A stretch of DNA of 7,294 nucleotides from Candidatus Woesearchaeota archaeon (GTDB lineage Archaea > Nanobdellota > Nanobdellia > Woesearchaeales > UBA10216), in contig JACPBT010000052.1 in assembly GCA_016180145.1 (NCBI GenBank), positions 1 to 7,294 of the forward strand, given 5' to 3'. This document shows positions 1 to 6,542 of the stretch, one piece after another. Position numbers and translations under genes: made by a program. The first letter of the stretch is position 1, and every line of letters starts with the position of its first letter. The notes below the pieces were generated by a model. It had not been told where the DNA came from. It did not search any database and saw only the letters and a list, made by a program, of their open reading frames with translations.

Positions 1-1107
1 ATACCCCACTGATATTGCCGCCCCGCCTTTTTCGTCAACATCCGCTTTTGCCAGTATTATGCCGTCTATGCCTATTGTTTCGTTGAACTGCCTTGCCTGC
101 TCCACGCAGTCGTTTCCTGTTATTGCCTCTCCAACGAATATTTTCATGTCCGGCTTTGCCACTCTTGCCACTTTTTTCATTTCTTCCATGAGGTTTTTGT
201 TGCTGTGCAGCCTTCCTGCGGTGTCTATCAGCACGGCATCCATTCCATGCGCTTCAGCATATTTCACTGCGTCAAAGGCTACTGCTGCAGGGTCTGCTCC
301 ATAGTCATGTTTTATGAGTTTTATGCCGAGGTTGTCTGCGTGTTCCTGCAGCTGCTGTATCGCTGCTGCCCTGAATGTGTCTGCTGCCGCTATCACACAT
401 TTTAGATTGTTGTCCTGCATTCTTTTGGCGAGTTTTGCTATGGTTGTTGTTTTTCCAGAGCCGTTTATTCCTATGAACATGATTATATACGGCTTTTTTT
501 CTTTTGCTTTCGTGATTATGTTGGGCGGGTAGCTCTCAAACAGGCTTTCTATGCTTTCCTTGAGTGATTTTTTTATTGCATATTCAACTTTTCCTCGCGG
601 GATGGCAGCTCCTGTGATGTCTTTTTTCAGGTCTTCTTTTATTTTGTCTATTACTTCCAGCGCTACGTTGTTTTCAAGCAGTGTCATCTCCAGCTCTTCA
701 AACAGCTCTTGGAACTTTCCTTCTGAAATTTTTGTGGTGGTTACTGCTTCCTTTATTTTTCCTATTATGCCTGTTTGCTCTGTTTTCTTTCCGAAAGCTG
801 CTGTTACCTTCCTGAGGAGGCCTTTCTCCTGTTTTGTTTCCTGCGCCTTAAGCTCGTTCTGTTTTTCTTTAAGCTCCTGCCTTATTTTCTCCATTTCCGC
901 CTTTATGCCAGGCTGCTCGTAAGGCTTTGTTTCTTCAGGAATTGCTTCAGGCGTTTTCTGTTCCGGTTCAGGCTTTGTTTCCTGAGGCGCAGTTTTTATT
1001 TCAGGAGATTGCTTTTCCTCAATTGCAAGCTGTTTTGGCTCTTCTTCTGCCTTTTTTGAGAAGTTTTCTACTACGCTTTTCAGCTTTTTTTTTAGAAAGT
1101 TAAACAT
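1..1107 (-). CDS. ftsY: FtsY, signal recognition particle receptor GTPase (C-terminus beyond left edge)
   Basis: FtsY docks ribosome-SRP complexes at the membrane by forming a twin GTPase with SRP54. The 369 visible residues show, in order: a charged K/E/P/Q-rich N-terminal region (about 1-110); a helical N domain (about 110-205); and the G domain. The G domain has the P-loop GINGSGKTTT (213-222), AADTFRAAAIQQL (241-253), DTAGR (295-299), EAITGNDCVEQA (327-338) and AKADVDEKGGAAIS (353-366). The ATG at 1107 overlaps the prefoldin stop in ATGTTTAA, so translational coupling is likely, and no separate promoter is seen. The frame is open at position 1, so the last part of the G domain lies outside the window. 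One oddity is that the guanine-specificity motif reads AKAD where TKxD is usual. The identification is secure: the AADTFRAAA and KGGAA motifs are specific to SRP GTPases, and the acidic N-terminal extension separates FtsY from SRP54. Confidence 0.97.
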   Translation of the reverse strand, partial: MFNFLKKKLKSVVENFSKKAEEEPKQLAIEEKQSPEIKTAPQETKPEPEQKTPEAIPEETKPYEQPGIKAEMEKIRQELKEKQNELKAQETKQEKGLLRKVTAAFGKKTEQTGIIGKIKEAVTTTKISEGKFQELFEELEMTLLENNVALEVIDKIKEDLKKDITGAAIPRGKVEYAIKKSLKESIESLFESYPPNIITKAKEKKPYIIMFIGINGSGKTTTIAKLAKRMQDNNLKCVIAAADTFRAAAIQQLQEHADNLGIKLIKHDYGADPAAVAFDAVKYAEAHGMDAVLIDTAGRLHSNKNLMEEMKKVARVAKPDMKIFVGEAITGNDCVEQARQFNETIGIDGIILAKADVDEKGGAAISVGY

Positions 1108-1522
1108 TTTTCCTTGTTTTCTTCATCATTGTTCCGAGTTCCTGCTCAAGGCTTTTTGCTTCGTTTACCGCAGCTTCAAATTCGGTTTCCATTTCCTTGA
1201 TGTAAGTTCCAAGCTCGCCTTCTTTCTCTTTGAGCATTTTTTTTGCGTCTTCCATTGTTTTGGTCACGCATACGTTTGCGCCGGCATTTACTATTACCTC
1301 CTCATTGTCTTTAAGTTCGCCTTTTATGAACATTCCGTCTGCTATTGGCGTAAGCAGTGTTGCTCCTGTTTTGCAGTTTCTTATGCTTTCAACATTTTCT
1401 ATGCTGTCTGCTATTTCCTGCCTTTTGGCTTCCAGCATCTGCAGCTGTTCCTGCATTTGCTTTAGCTGCTCGTTCGCTATCTGCAGTTCCATGTATTTCT
1501 GCCTTATCTCTTCATCTGCCAT
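1100..1522 (-). CDS. pfdA: Prefoldin subunit alpha (GimC alpha)
   Basis: Prefoldin is a cytosolic hexameric holdase (two alpha, four beta) that binds unfolded chains at coiled-coil tips and passes them to the thermosome. This 140-residue protein has the alpha-subunit layout. An N-terminal coiled coil (about 2-48) contains QLKQMQEQLQMLEAKRQEI. A central beta-rich segment (about 52-90) includes GATLLTPIADGMFIKGEL, the signature of the alpha-type double hairpin. A C-terminal coiled coil (about 90-136) follows. Length is normal for archaeal members. The start is the ATG at 1522, because a T/A-rich box A at about 1546-1554 lies roughly 26 nt upstream, which implies a leaderless mRNA. The stop overlaps the ftsY start by 8 nt. 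A prefoldin alpha-ftsY pair is a known archaeal arrangement, often preceded by a ribosomal protein gene; here the upstream neighbour is instead an unrelated repeat protein. Confidence 0.96.
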   Translation of the reverse strand: MADEEIRQKYMELQIANEQLKQMQEQLQMLEAKRQEIADSIENVESIRNCKTGATLLTPIADGMFIKGELKDNEEVIVNAGANVCVTKTMEDAKKMLKEKEGELGTYIKEMETEFEAAVNEAKSLEQELGTMMKKTRKNV

Positions 1523-1545
1523 GCCAGAATGAGTGTTTAATCAGC

Positions 1546-1554
1546 GTTTAAAAA
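1546..1554 (-). promoter_or_regulatory. Box A promoter for the prefoldin-ftsY operon
   Basis: The minus strand reads CCTTTTTAAAC here. The element is centred about 26-28 nt upstream of the ATG at 1522, the distance expected between an archaeal TATA element and the transcription start. The message would begin at or next to the start codon. This is inferred from spacing only. Confidence 0.6.
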
Positions 1555-1573
1555 GGTTTGGCTGCGCTTGGCG

Positions 1574-2446
1574 TTATTGAGCTTTTTGCTGCCTTCTCAT
1601 TTCATGCGTGTGTGTAATTCTCGCACCTTTTGAGAATGCCTCTGGCGTTATTGCTTGAAGGAGTTGCGGGTGGTTATGCTCTGCCCAGTCTCTGACTGCA
1701 AGGTATGGCGTGTCCTTGTAGGCATTGAATAGCATGCCTCTTGCAGTTGTTTCCCAGATATTTAAGGGCTGTTTATGGAAAGTTTCTGCAGTTAAATAGG
1801 GTATCACCACCCTGAAATTGTCTATATCAATGTGGTTGTTGACGCCTCTCAACTCAGCAACCCTTGCTATTAAAATGCCTGTCGTTCTTCTTGCATTATC
1901 TGTTGGTTTTCTTTTTTTATCAATCCAGTAGTTCTGCGGCGCTTCTGGCAGGTCGTGCGGCTCAAGCCCCTCTTTTTTGATTTCCTTTAATTCTTCGTCC
2001 TTGTTCACAAGGGGCATCACAAGCCCAGATATTCCATTCTTTAAAATTGAGTTGAGTCTTGTCCCGTACACGTTTATTGGCATTGTCCTCAGTGTCTCGG
2101 CAGTAAAGTAGGGTAGTATCTTACTGAAGCCTTCTACTGTTCTGTAGTCTACCTGTTCTCTTGCTGCCACTGCGCTGATAAGTTCCTTCATTGCAATTTG
2201 CGTGTAAGGCACCCCTTCTTCAGTTTCAGCTTCCCATACGCCAATTGTCCCTTGAAAGTCATATGGTTGTATGCTTAATCCCCTCTCCCTGAGCCGTTTT
2301 GAAATCTCTTCCGCTTCGTCAAGGTGTAATCTGATTGTTCCTTTTTGTAGTTCTGTAACCGCCCTTTTCAGCGCCTCTCTCGGGCCATTCTCAAGAGTGT
2401 CGCTGACAATCGCCTCAAGGTCAATTTGTCGTTTCTTATACGTCAT
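1574..2446 (-). CDS. Hypothetical protein with internal ~75-residue repeats
   Basis: I do not recognise a named family for this 290-residue soluble protein. No signal peptide or membrane segment is visible. Its main feature is an internal duplication. Residues 71-147 and 174-251 align from a shared Trp through a helical stretch (KELISAVAA against ILIARVAEL) to PYFTAETLRTMPINVYGTR against PYLTAETFHKQPLNIWETT, with about one gap. A shorter third copy may lie near the C-terminus (QAITPEAFSK, 265-273). The N-terminus (1-60) is charged and helical, and a Lys/Glu/Pro-rich linker separates the repeats. There are no obvious catalytic motifs, so a helical-repeat scaffold or nucleic-acid or protein-binding role is possible but unproven. 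The ATG at 2446 is preferred because a TTTATAAA box lies about 26 nt upstream. The gene starts 37 nt after the prs stop and ends 51 nt before prefoldin, with its own promoter. Confidence 0.85.
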   Translation of the reverse strand: MTYKKRQIDLEAIVSDTLENGPREALKRAVTELQKGTIRLHLDEAEEISKRLRERGLSIQPYDFQGTIGVWEAETEEGVPYTQIAMKELISAVAAREQVDYRTVEGFSKILPYFTAETLRTMPINVYGTRLNSILKNGISGLVMPLVNKDEELKEIKKEGLEPHDLPEAPQNYWIDKKRKPTDNARRTTGILIARVAELRGVNNHIDIDNFRVVIPYLTAETFHKQPLNIWETTARGMLFNAYKDTPYLAVRDWAEHNHPQLLQAITPEAFSKGARITHTHEMRRQQKAQ

Positions 2447-2468
2447 AGAACTACTTAATAGTGGTTAC

Positions 2469-2476
2469 TTTATAAA
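2469..2476 (-). promoter_or_regulatory. Box A promoter for the repeat-protein gene
   Basis: The palindromic TTTATAAA is centred about 26 nt upstream of the ATG at 2446, implying a leaderless transcript. It sits just downstream of the prs stop (2483), so this gene can be transcribed independently of prs. The spacing supports the call; the transcription start itself is not shown by the sequence. Confidence 0.7.
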
Positions 2477-2482
2477 TCTTTC

Positions 2483-3436
2483 TTAGTGGTTCCCGTTTGG
2501 CCTGAAGGAGTGCAGCGACTTTCCGCCTGCCAGCCTTTTTATTACTTTGGCAATTGACGGAGCCGTTCCTATTACCCTTATTTTTTCAAACATTTTTTCT
2601 TTTGGAAGAGGTATTGTGTCTGTTACTATGATTTCCTCAACTTCTGACAGAGCCTTTAATCTTTCAACTGCCGGTGGCGTGAATAAGGGGTGGGTGCAGG
2701 CTATCCACACCCTTGCTGCGTTGTGGTTTTTCACTGCTTTTGCCGCTTCTACTATGCTTCCGCCTGTGTCTATGAAGTCGTCTATGATTACCGCGTCCAT
2801 GCCGTCCACTCTTCCGACAACATTCATGGCTGTTGCTTTCTTGTAGTCTTCCCTGTATTTGTCTATTATAGCTATGCGGTTTGCGTTCATGGCGTTTGCG
2901 AGGTCTCTCGCCCTTTTTACGCCCCCAGCGTCAGGCGCTACTACCACTGTGTTTTTCAGCCCTTTTCTTTTGAAGTATTCTGCTATCATGTTTATTGCCG
3001 TGAGGTTTTCTACCGGTATGTCAAAGAACCCTTCTATCTGTGCTGCGTGCAAGTCAAATGTAACTAATCTCCCAACCCCCACCATCTCAAGCATTCTTGC
3101 AACCAGTCGCGCTGATATCGGCTCGCGCCCTGTTTTCTTTTTGTCCTGCTTTGAATAGCCAAAGTAGGGTATTATTGCTGTTATGAACCCGCATGACGCC
3201 CTTTTCAGTGCATCTATAACCATAATAAGCTCCATAAGGTTGTCATTTACCGGCGGGAAGGTTGATAGTATGAGAAAAATGTCATATTTTCTTACGGACT
3301 CGTTTATCTGAACTCTTGTCTCGCCGTTTGGGAATTTCCCTATGTCCGCATCAACGAGCTTTATATGGAGCTTTCTGGCAACCTCTTCTGCAAGCATCCT
3401 GCTTGCGCTCCCGGCTATAAGCTTTATACCCTTCAC
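2483..3436 (-). CDS. prs: Ribose-phosphate pyrophosphokinase (PRPP synthetase)
   Basis: The enzyme transfers pyrophosphate from ATP to ribose 5-phosphate, making PRPP for purine, pyrimidine, NAD and His/Trp synthesis in the cytosol. The 317 residues match the usual family length. Visible marks in order: IAGSAS at the N-terminus; FPNGETRVQI (35-44); the flexible ATP-binding loop with YFGYSKQDKK (91-100) and GREPISARLVA (103-113); DLHAAQIEGFFDIPVENLTA (128-147); APDAGGVKRA (167-176); IDKYR (191-195); and the PRPP-binding loop DDFIDTGGSI (219-228). THPLF follows at 248-252. The start is a GTG at 3436, giving MKGIKLIAGS, where the family normally begins. A GGGGG tract 9 nt upstream may act as the ribosome-binding site. 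A box A at 3478-3485 implies a leader of about 19 nt. The 76 bp separating it from the MFS gene hold this promoter. Confidence 0.97.
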   Translation of the reverse strand: MKGIKLIAGSASRMLAEEVARKLHIKLVDADIGKFPNGETRVQINESVRKYDIFLILSTFPPVNDNLMELIMVIDALKRASCGFITAIIPYFGYSKQDKKKTGREPISARLVARMLEMVGVGRLVTFDLHAAQIEGFFDIPVENLTAINMIAEYFKRKGLKNTVVVAPDAGGVKRARDLANAMNANRIAIIDKYREDYKKATAMNVVGRVDGMDAVIIDDFIDTGGSIVEAAKAVKNHNAARVWIACTHPLFTPPAVERLKALSEVEEIIVTDTIPLPKEKMFEKIRVIGTAPSIAKVIKRLAGGKSLHSFRPNGNH

Positions 3437-3477
3437 TTTCAGCAGCCCCCGACTAAGAAATGCAAATCACGCGCTGA

Positions 3478-3485
3478 TATTTAAA
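3478..3485 (-). promoter_or_regulatory. Box A promoter for prs
   Basis: The minus strand reads TTTAAATA. Transcription would start near 3455, leaving a short leader that contains a GGGGG tract (3446-3450) ahead of the GTG start. Unlike most neighbours, this message would not be leaderless, which fits a non-ATG start that needs Shine-Dalgarno help. Confidence 0.6.
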
Positions 3486-3512
3486 CATAGCGGTTTGATT
3501 CGTCTATTCAGC

Positions 3513-4730
3513 TTATGCAAGTCTATGCTGTTTTCTGCTGAATGCGAACAGCACAGACCATGCTGTTATTATGAACAGCCCTCCTGCTACGAAGGGGAGC
3601 TGGATTCCAATAAGGCTTGATGCAGCGCCTGCAAGCACGGGTATAACGCCCTGCGACAGCGCGAGGAGGGAGCCGTTTATTCCCAGCGCTGCTCCCTGCT
3701 TTTCAGGGGATACTCCTTTGCTTATCAGTGCGCTTATGTTTGCCATGGAAAGACCCTGCGGCACTGCAAGAAATGGTATGATTGCGTATATCAGCACCGG
3801 TGACGGAATGAACGGGTATGTGCTTATTGAGAGCGCCAGAAGAATCAGCGAGTATCTTAGTATGCTGCGCTCGCTGTATTTTCTTGCCAGAATCCTGAGT
3901 ATTAGCAGCTGCGTTATTACTATCCACGCTCCTGCTATCCCAAAAAATGTTCCGACAGAGGATTCAGAGAATGAGAACTTTGATACAAGGAGTATTCCTA
4001 CAAAGGATGTGTAAAATGCAAACCCTGACATGTAGAGAAAGCTGGCAAGGTAGATGGGGCGTGCATCCGCATCTTTGAAAGCTGACTTTATGTTGTGGAG
4101 ACCTTTCAAGATTGTGAATTTACGCTCCTGCACCTTTTCTTTCCTTGTTTCAGGCAGGAATATTGATATGAACGCCACATTTGCAGCACCCATCGCGCCT
4201 GCAATCCAGAAAGGTGTGGCTGCATTGAAGGCGTGTGCCAGCCAGCCTCCAAGTAATGGCCCAAGTATGAATCCGATGCCGAATGCAGCGCCGATAAGCC
4301 CGAAGTTTTTTGCACGTTCTTTTGGCTCTGTAACATCTGCTATGCTTGCCTGCGCTATGCTGAAGTTTGCCCCGGCTATTCCTGCTATCGCCCGGCTCGC
4401 AAGAACAACTGCCAGCGATGATATATGGACGCCAAAGCCGAACAGGATTTGGGAGAGTGCCAGCACTGCAACCCCCAGAGTGAGCAGGCGTTTCCTTCCA
4501 TAGATGTCTGAAAGCTCGCCAAGGAATGGCGCAGCGATAAACTGCATCAGGCCGAAAATAGCCGTTACTATCCCTGCTATGAAATACCATGAGCTTCTTG
4601 GAAATGCTTCAAGAAGGAACGATGGCGATGACGGCTCTGTGAACAGGATTGGTATCAGCGGCACTACCATGCCTATGCCTATCATGTCAATCAGCAGAGT
4701 TGCAAACAGAATCGGAAATATTTTTCTCAT
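3513..4730 (-). CDS. MFS transporter, DHA1/TetA-like exporter
   Basis: This is a predicted 12-helix membrane antiporter of 405 residues, likely exporting a small molecule in exchange for protons; the substrate cannot be told from the sequence. The first helix reads FATLLIDMIGIGMVVPLIPI (9-28), as in TetA-like proteins. MFS motif A is GELSDIYGRKRLL (71-83). Motif B is approximated by RAIAGIAGAN (113-122). The antiporter motif C is GIGFILGPLLGG (151-162), and LPET follows helix 6 (192-195). A charged central loop (about 195-225) separates the two six-helix halves. The start is the ATG at 4730, because a GAGG (4739-4742) precedes it and box A (4765-4772) would place transcription near 4743. A longer in-frame start at 4790 would lie upstream of the promoter. 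The gene is divergent from the Nudix gene. Confidence 0.93.
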   Translation of the reverse strand: MRKIFPILFATLLIDMIGIGMVVPLIPILFTEPSSPSFLLEAFPRSSWYFIAGIVTAIFGLMQFIAAPFLGELSDIYGRKRLLTLGVAVLALSQILFGFGVHISSLAVVLASRAIAGIAGANFSIAQASIADVTEPKERAKNFGLIGAAFGIGFILGPLLGGWLAHAFNAATPFWIAGAMGAANVAFISIFLPETRKEKVQERKFTILKGLHNIKSAFKDADARPIYLASFLYMSGFAFYTSFVGILLVSKFSFSESSVGTFFGIAGAWIVITQLLILRILARKYSERSILRYSLILLALSISTYPFIPSPVLIYAIIPFLAVPQGLSMANISALISKGVSPEKQGAALGINGSLLALSQGVIPVLAGAASSLIGIQLPFVAGGLFIITAWSVLFAFSRKQHRLA

Positions 4731-4738
4731 AAGGTTTT

Positions 4739-4772
4739 CCTCTGCAAAACCAATTTTGCGCCCATATATAAA
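4739..4772 (-). promoter_or_regulatory. Promoter, palindrome and RBS of the MFS gene
   Basis: On the minus strand, box A TTTATATA (4765-4772) is followed by an inverted repeat with 6-bp arms, GCAAAA (4744-4749) and TTTTGC (4754-4759), lying around the expected start near 4743, then GAGG (4739-4742) before the ATG at 4730. The palindrome is a possible repressor operator. The box A and RBS are well placed; the operator role is inference. Confidence 0.6.
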
Positions 4773-4813
4773 TATCGCTAAAGATTTCAAGTATCACTTA
4801 TTAGTGGCAAACA

Positions 4814-4821
4814 TTTATAAA
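4814..4821 (+). promoter_or_regulatory. Box A promoter for the Nudix gene
   Basis: TTTATAAA is centred about 26 nt before the ATG at 4843, so the transcript should be leaderless. It is about 40 bp from the MFS box A on the other strand, making a compact divergent promoter region. Confidence 0.7.
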
Positions 4822-4842
4822 TCTGTTTATTATCCTGTCTTT

Positions 4843-5796
4843 ATGAATAAAACTGATTTTCAGGGAGTAACTTTGCTGGAAGGACGTCTGCTTGTGCCAT
4901 ATGTTGTTCTGCAAACATTTCCAGAGGGGCTGCTTCCTGAAAATGTTGAAGTCAACTTTTTGGACTCTGCCTTTCAGTTGCCAGTTGAGCTTACCAAATA
5001 TAAAGAGAGAGTTATGGGGCGCATGCAATTGGAAGCAGAAAAGGCAGGGCGCGTGCTTTTTGAAGGAAAACTTGTCCGGTTGGTGGATTATTTTCCAAAT
5101 GATGATAAAGGCTCTTTGAAGCTGATTGTCCAGCAGACAACTTTTTTCACCCATACCGCTTCAAATAAGGCGCTTGAAGATAAAATTGATGAGCTGGGAG
5201 GGCAAAGCCCATTGCAATTTTATGGACTCACGCCAAAGGAGCTTGATAGCGTGCTTGCCAATCCGATAGGCGTCAGTTCTGTGCTTGTCACAAGGGATAA
5301 TCACGTTATCATCACAGAACGGAGCAACAAGCTATCCCAGTATCCGGGGTTATATGGACTTCCTGCAGGGTTTATGAATCCTGACGACAGAACGGTTCAT
5401 GCAACAGCGTATAGGGAAATAAGAGAAGAGGTTGGCAATTTCGGCGCAGAGGTAAGACTGGTTGAGCTTGGCAGGGCTTTGGACGACCTTCATGTTGAAA
5501 TTACAATGGTAGGCAAGATAGACGGAACCAAATCAGGAATTGAAGGGGCAATCACCATGTCCGAATGGGAAAGTAGAGGAAAATATTTTGTGCCTTTTAA
5601 TCCAAGAGACTGCGCAAATTATCTTGTCACCACAATTAGTAGCGTGCCATCAAATGTTCCTCCAGGCAATTGGATTCTCGGAAAATCTCCAAAATGGGTT
5701 CCTGTCCACCACCGGGCTTTATATTTGGCTCTCACGAAAGAATATGGGCAGGAAGCTGTAAATAAAGAGCTTAACAGCGCTTTTCTTTCCAGATGA
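4843..5796 (+). CDS. Nudix hydrolase with a long N-terminal extension
   Basis: Nudix enzymes hydrolyse nucleoside diphosphates linked to another moiety. The substrate here is not readable from the sequence. The protein has 317 residues. The Nudix fold starts at about residue 141 (PIGVSSVLVTRDNHVIITER). The Nudix box runs from G176 to N199: LPAGF, then REIREEVG (191-198) with the metal-binding REXXEE intact. Two deviations appear: Asp182 sits where the first conserved Glu is usual, and there is one extra residue before the Arg. About 140 residues precede the domain and about 115 follow the box, so it is roughly twice the size of a simple Nudix protein. The layout recalls large NUDT9/NUDT22-like nucleotide-sugar or dinucleotide hydrolases, but that comparison is from memory. 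The ATG at 4843 is chosen because box A lies 26 nt upstream. The frame is open further upstream only because it runs antisense through the MFS gene. Confidence 0.88.
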   Translation: MNKTDFQGVTLLEGRLLVPYVVLQTFPEGLLPENVEVNFLDSAFQLPVELTKYKERVMGRMQLEAEKAGRVLFEGKLVRLVDYFPNDDKGSLKLIVQQTTFFTHTASNKALEDKIDELGGQSPLQFYGLTPKELDSVLANPIGVSSVLVTRDNHVIITERSNKLSQYPGLYGLPAGFMNPDDRTVHATAYREIREEVGNFGAEVRLVELGRALDDLHVEITMVGKIDGTKSGIEGAITMSEWESRGKYFVPFNPRDCANYLVTTISSVPSNVPPGNWILGKSPKWVPVHHRALYLALTKEYGQEAVNKELNSAFLSR

Positions 5797-5898
5797 ACTG
5801 GCAGTTCTTTTAGCTTTCCATATGTTAAATAAAATAAGCGCCGGGACTGGGATGTCCGGTTGTAAACCACACTCCGTAAGTTTCTCTTAATCAAAACA
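5797..5898. other. Intergenic stretch after the Nudix gene with GC-rich hairpin element
   Basis: An AT-rich stretch surrounds a GC-rich core at 5838-5880. The core can fold as a hairpin (CCGG-GAC paired with GTCCGG, 5841-5859, one bulged G) or as an alternative GGTT/AACC hairpin (5858-5868). On the minus strand, CCCAG-TCCCGGC-G looks like the 3' T-stem and acceptor strand of a tRNA, but no T-loop or other arms follow, so no tRNA is called. CGCCGGGACTG (5839-5849) is repeated at 7284-7294. Function unknown. Confidence 0.4.
5839..5849. repeat. GC-rich 11-mer, left copy
   Basis: CGCCGGGACTG is identical to the last 11 bases of the window (7284-7294). The two copies bracket the TA block. Exact 11-mers recur by chance in a window this size, so only a longer match beyond the right edge would make it meaningful. 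Confidence 0.35.
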
Positions 5899-5937
5899 TT
5901 TATATATTTAAACAGTTTTTATACATGAACTGTTTAA
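5899..5937 (+). promoter_or_regulatory. vapBC-type promoter with palindromic operator
   Basis: Box A TTTATATA (5899-5906) is followed by a perfect 10-bp inverted repeat: TTAAACAGTT (5908-5917) and AACTGTTTAA (5928-5937), with a 10-bp spacer. The transcription start expected near 5928 falls inside it. This is the classic site for autorepression by the antitoxin or the TA complex. Confidence 0.75.
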
Positions 5938-5959
5938 TTATAATTTGGAGGTGAAGCAT

Positions 5960-6193
5960 ATGCCAACTGTTAATTTGGCGGTTCCTGAAGAACTGAAGCA
6001 GGATATGGATGGGCATGGAGAAATTAACTGGTCTGAAGTGGCAAGGCAGGCGTTTAAGCAGAAGCTGGAAGACCTTGCGCTATTAGAGAAATTTACTGCA
6101 AAGAGCAGGCTGACCGAAAAGGATGCTGAGCGGCTTGGCAGGGAAGTTGGTGAAGCGCTAACTAAGAGGCTGAGGCAGGCAGCAGGCGCTTAA
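5960..6193 (+). CDS. vapB: VapB-type antitoxin
   Basis: This 77-residue protein is the predicted antitoxin for the adjacent PIN toxin. It should bind DNA through its N-terminus and wrap the toxin with its C-terminus. The sequence begins PTVNLAVPEELKQDMDGH, a ribbon-helix-helix-like strand and helix, followed by INWSEVARQAFKQKLEDL, the conserved signature of archaeal VapB proteins. A charged helical tail (LTEKDAERLGREVGEAL) follows. The ATG at 5960 is chosen because a strong GGAGGTGA (5947-5954) lies 5 nt upstream. A TTG at 5945 would start inside the ribosome-binding site. The stop is one base before the toxin ATG, so the two genes are co-transcribed and coupled. Confidence 0.9.
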   Translation: MPTVNLAVPEELKQDMDGHGEINWSEVARQAFKQKLEDLALLEKFTAKSRLTEKDAERLGREVGEALTKRLRQAAGA

Positions 6194-6194
6194 A

Positions 6195-6542
6195 ATGGAT
6201 ATTGTGATGGATGCGAACATTTTGTTTGCAGCTCTTATTCGCGATAATGTAAGCCGCAACTTGCTCGTCTCTGAAGAGCTTGTTTTGTATGCGCCTGCTT
6301 TTATTCTTGAGGAGATGGAAAAATACAAGGAGGAACTTGTTCAAAAAACTGAAAAGTCTGCAACTGATTTTGAAGCTGTTCTGGCATTGCTTAAAAAAAG
6401 AATGACTCTTGTGCCATTAAAAGATATTATCCCCTTTCTTCAAAAAGCTGAAATTAGGCAAATCCGGCCGGGCCTAGTATCTTCAAAATTCTCTTTATCT
6501 CTTCAATGGTTTGCTGCTGGTGCTTTTTGTCTGACATCCTGA
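6195..6542 (+). pseudogene. vapC: VapC-type PIN-domain toxin, 3' half lost
   Basis: Intact VapC toxins are Mg-dependent RNases of about 130 residues with four conserved acidic residues. Residues 1-87 look normal: MDIVMDANILFAALI holds the first Asp (D6), and APAFILEEMEKYKEEL holds the second acid (E39/E40). From about residue 88 (near 6455) similarity to the PIN fold stops. The frame then runs antisense through the end of the RelE-like gene until a stop at 6540-6542, giving a tail (RQIRPGLVSSKFSLS) with no PIN features. The third and fourth acidic residues expected in the C-terminal half are absent, and no displaced remainder was found downstream. RNase activity is therefore unlikely. The antitoxin gene upstream is intact, so the fragment could still bind VapB. 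Confidence 0.82.

Noticed and set aside
59..1059. Plus-strand Ser/Phe/Cys-rich ORFs at the left end
   Set aside because: They are antisense shadows of ftsY, whose GTPase motifs are intact on the minus strand.
2547..3158. Plus-strand ORFs opposite prs
   Set aside because: They are antisense shadows of a clear PRPP synthetase.
3571..4503. Several plus-strand and alternate-frame ORFs across the MFS gene
   Set aside because: They are shadows of the MFS frame and lack coherent domains.
4731..4790. Longer MFS start at 4790
   Set aside because: It would begin upstream of the MFS box A (4765-4772). The ATG at 4730 has a GAGG site and begins where the first membrane helix is expected.
4504..4842. 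Extension of the Nudix frame upstream of 4843
   Set aside because: It runs antisense through the MFS gene, and box A at 4814-4821 places the transcription start at the ATG at 4843.
5838..5880. A complete tRNA gene
   Set aside because: Only an acceptor and T-stem-like strand is seen. There is no T-loop TTCRANY, no D arm and no consistent cloverleaf on either strand.
5619..5894. Minus-strand frame over the Nudix 3' end
   Set aside because: It is antisense to the Nudix coding region and crosses the structured intergenic element, with no family features.
5945..5959. TTG start for the VapB antitoxin
   Set aside because: It overlaps the GGAGGTGA ribosome-binding site serving the ATG at 5960.
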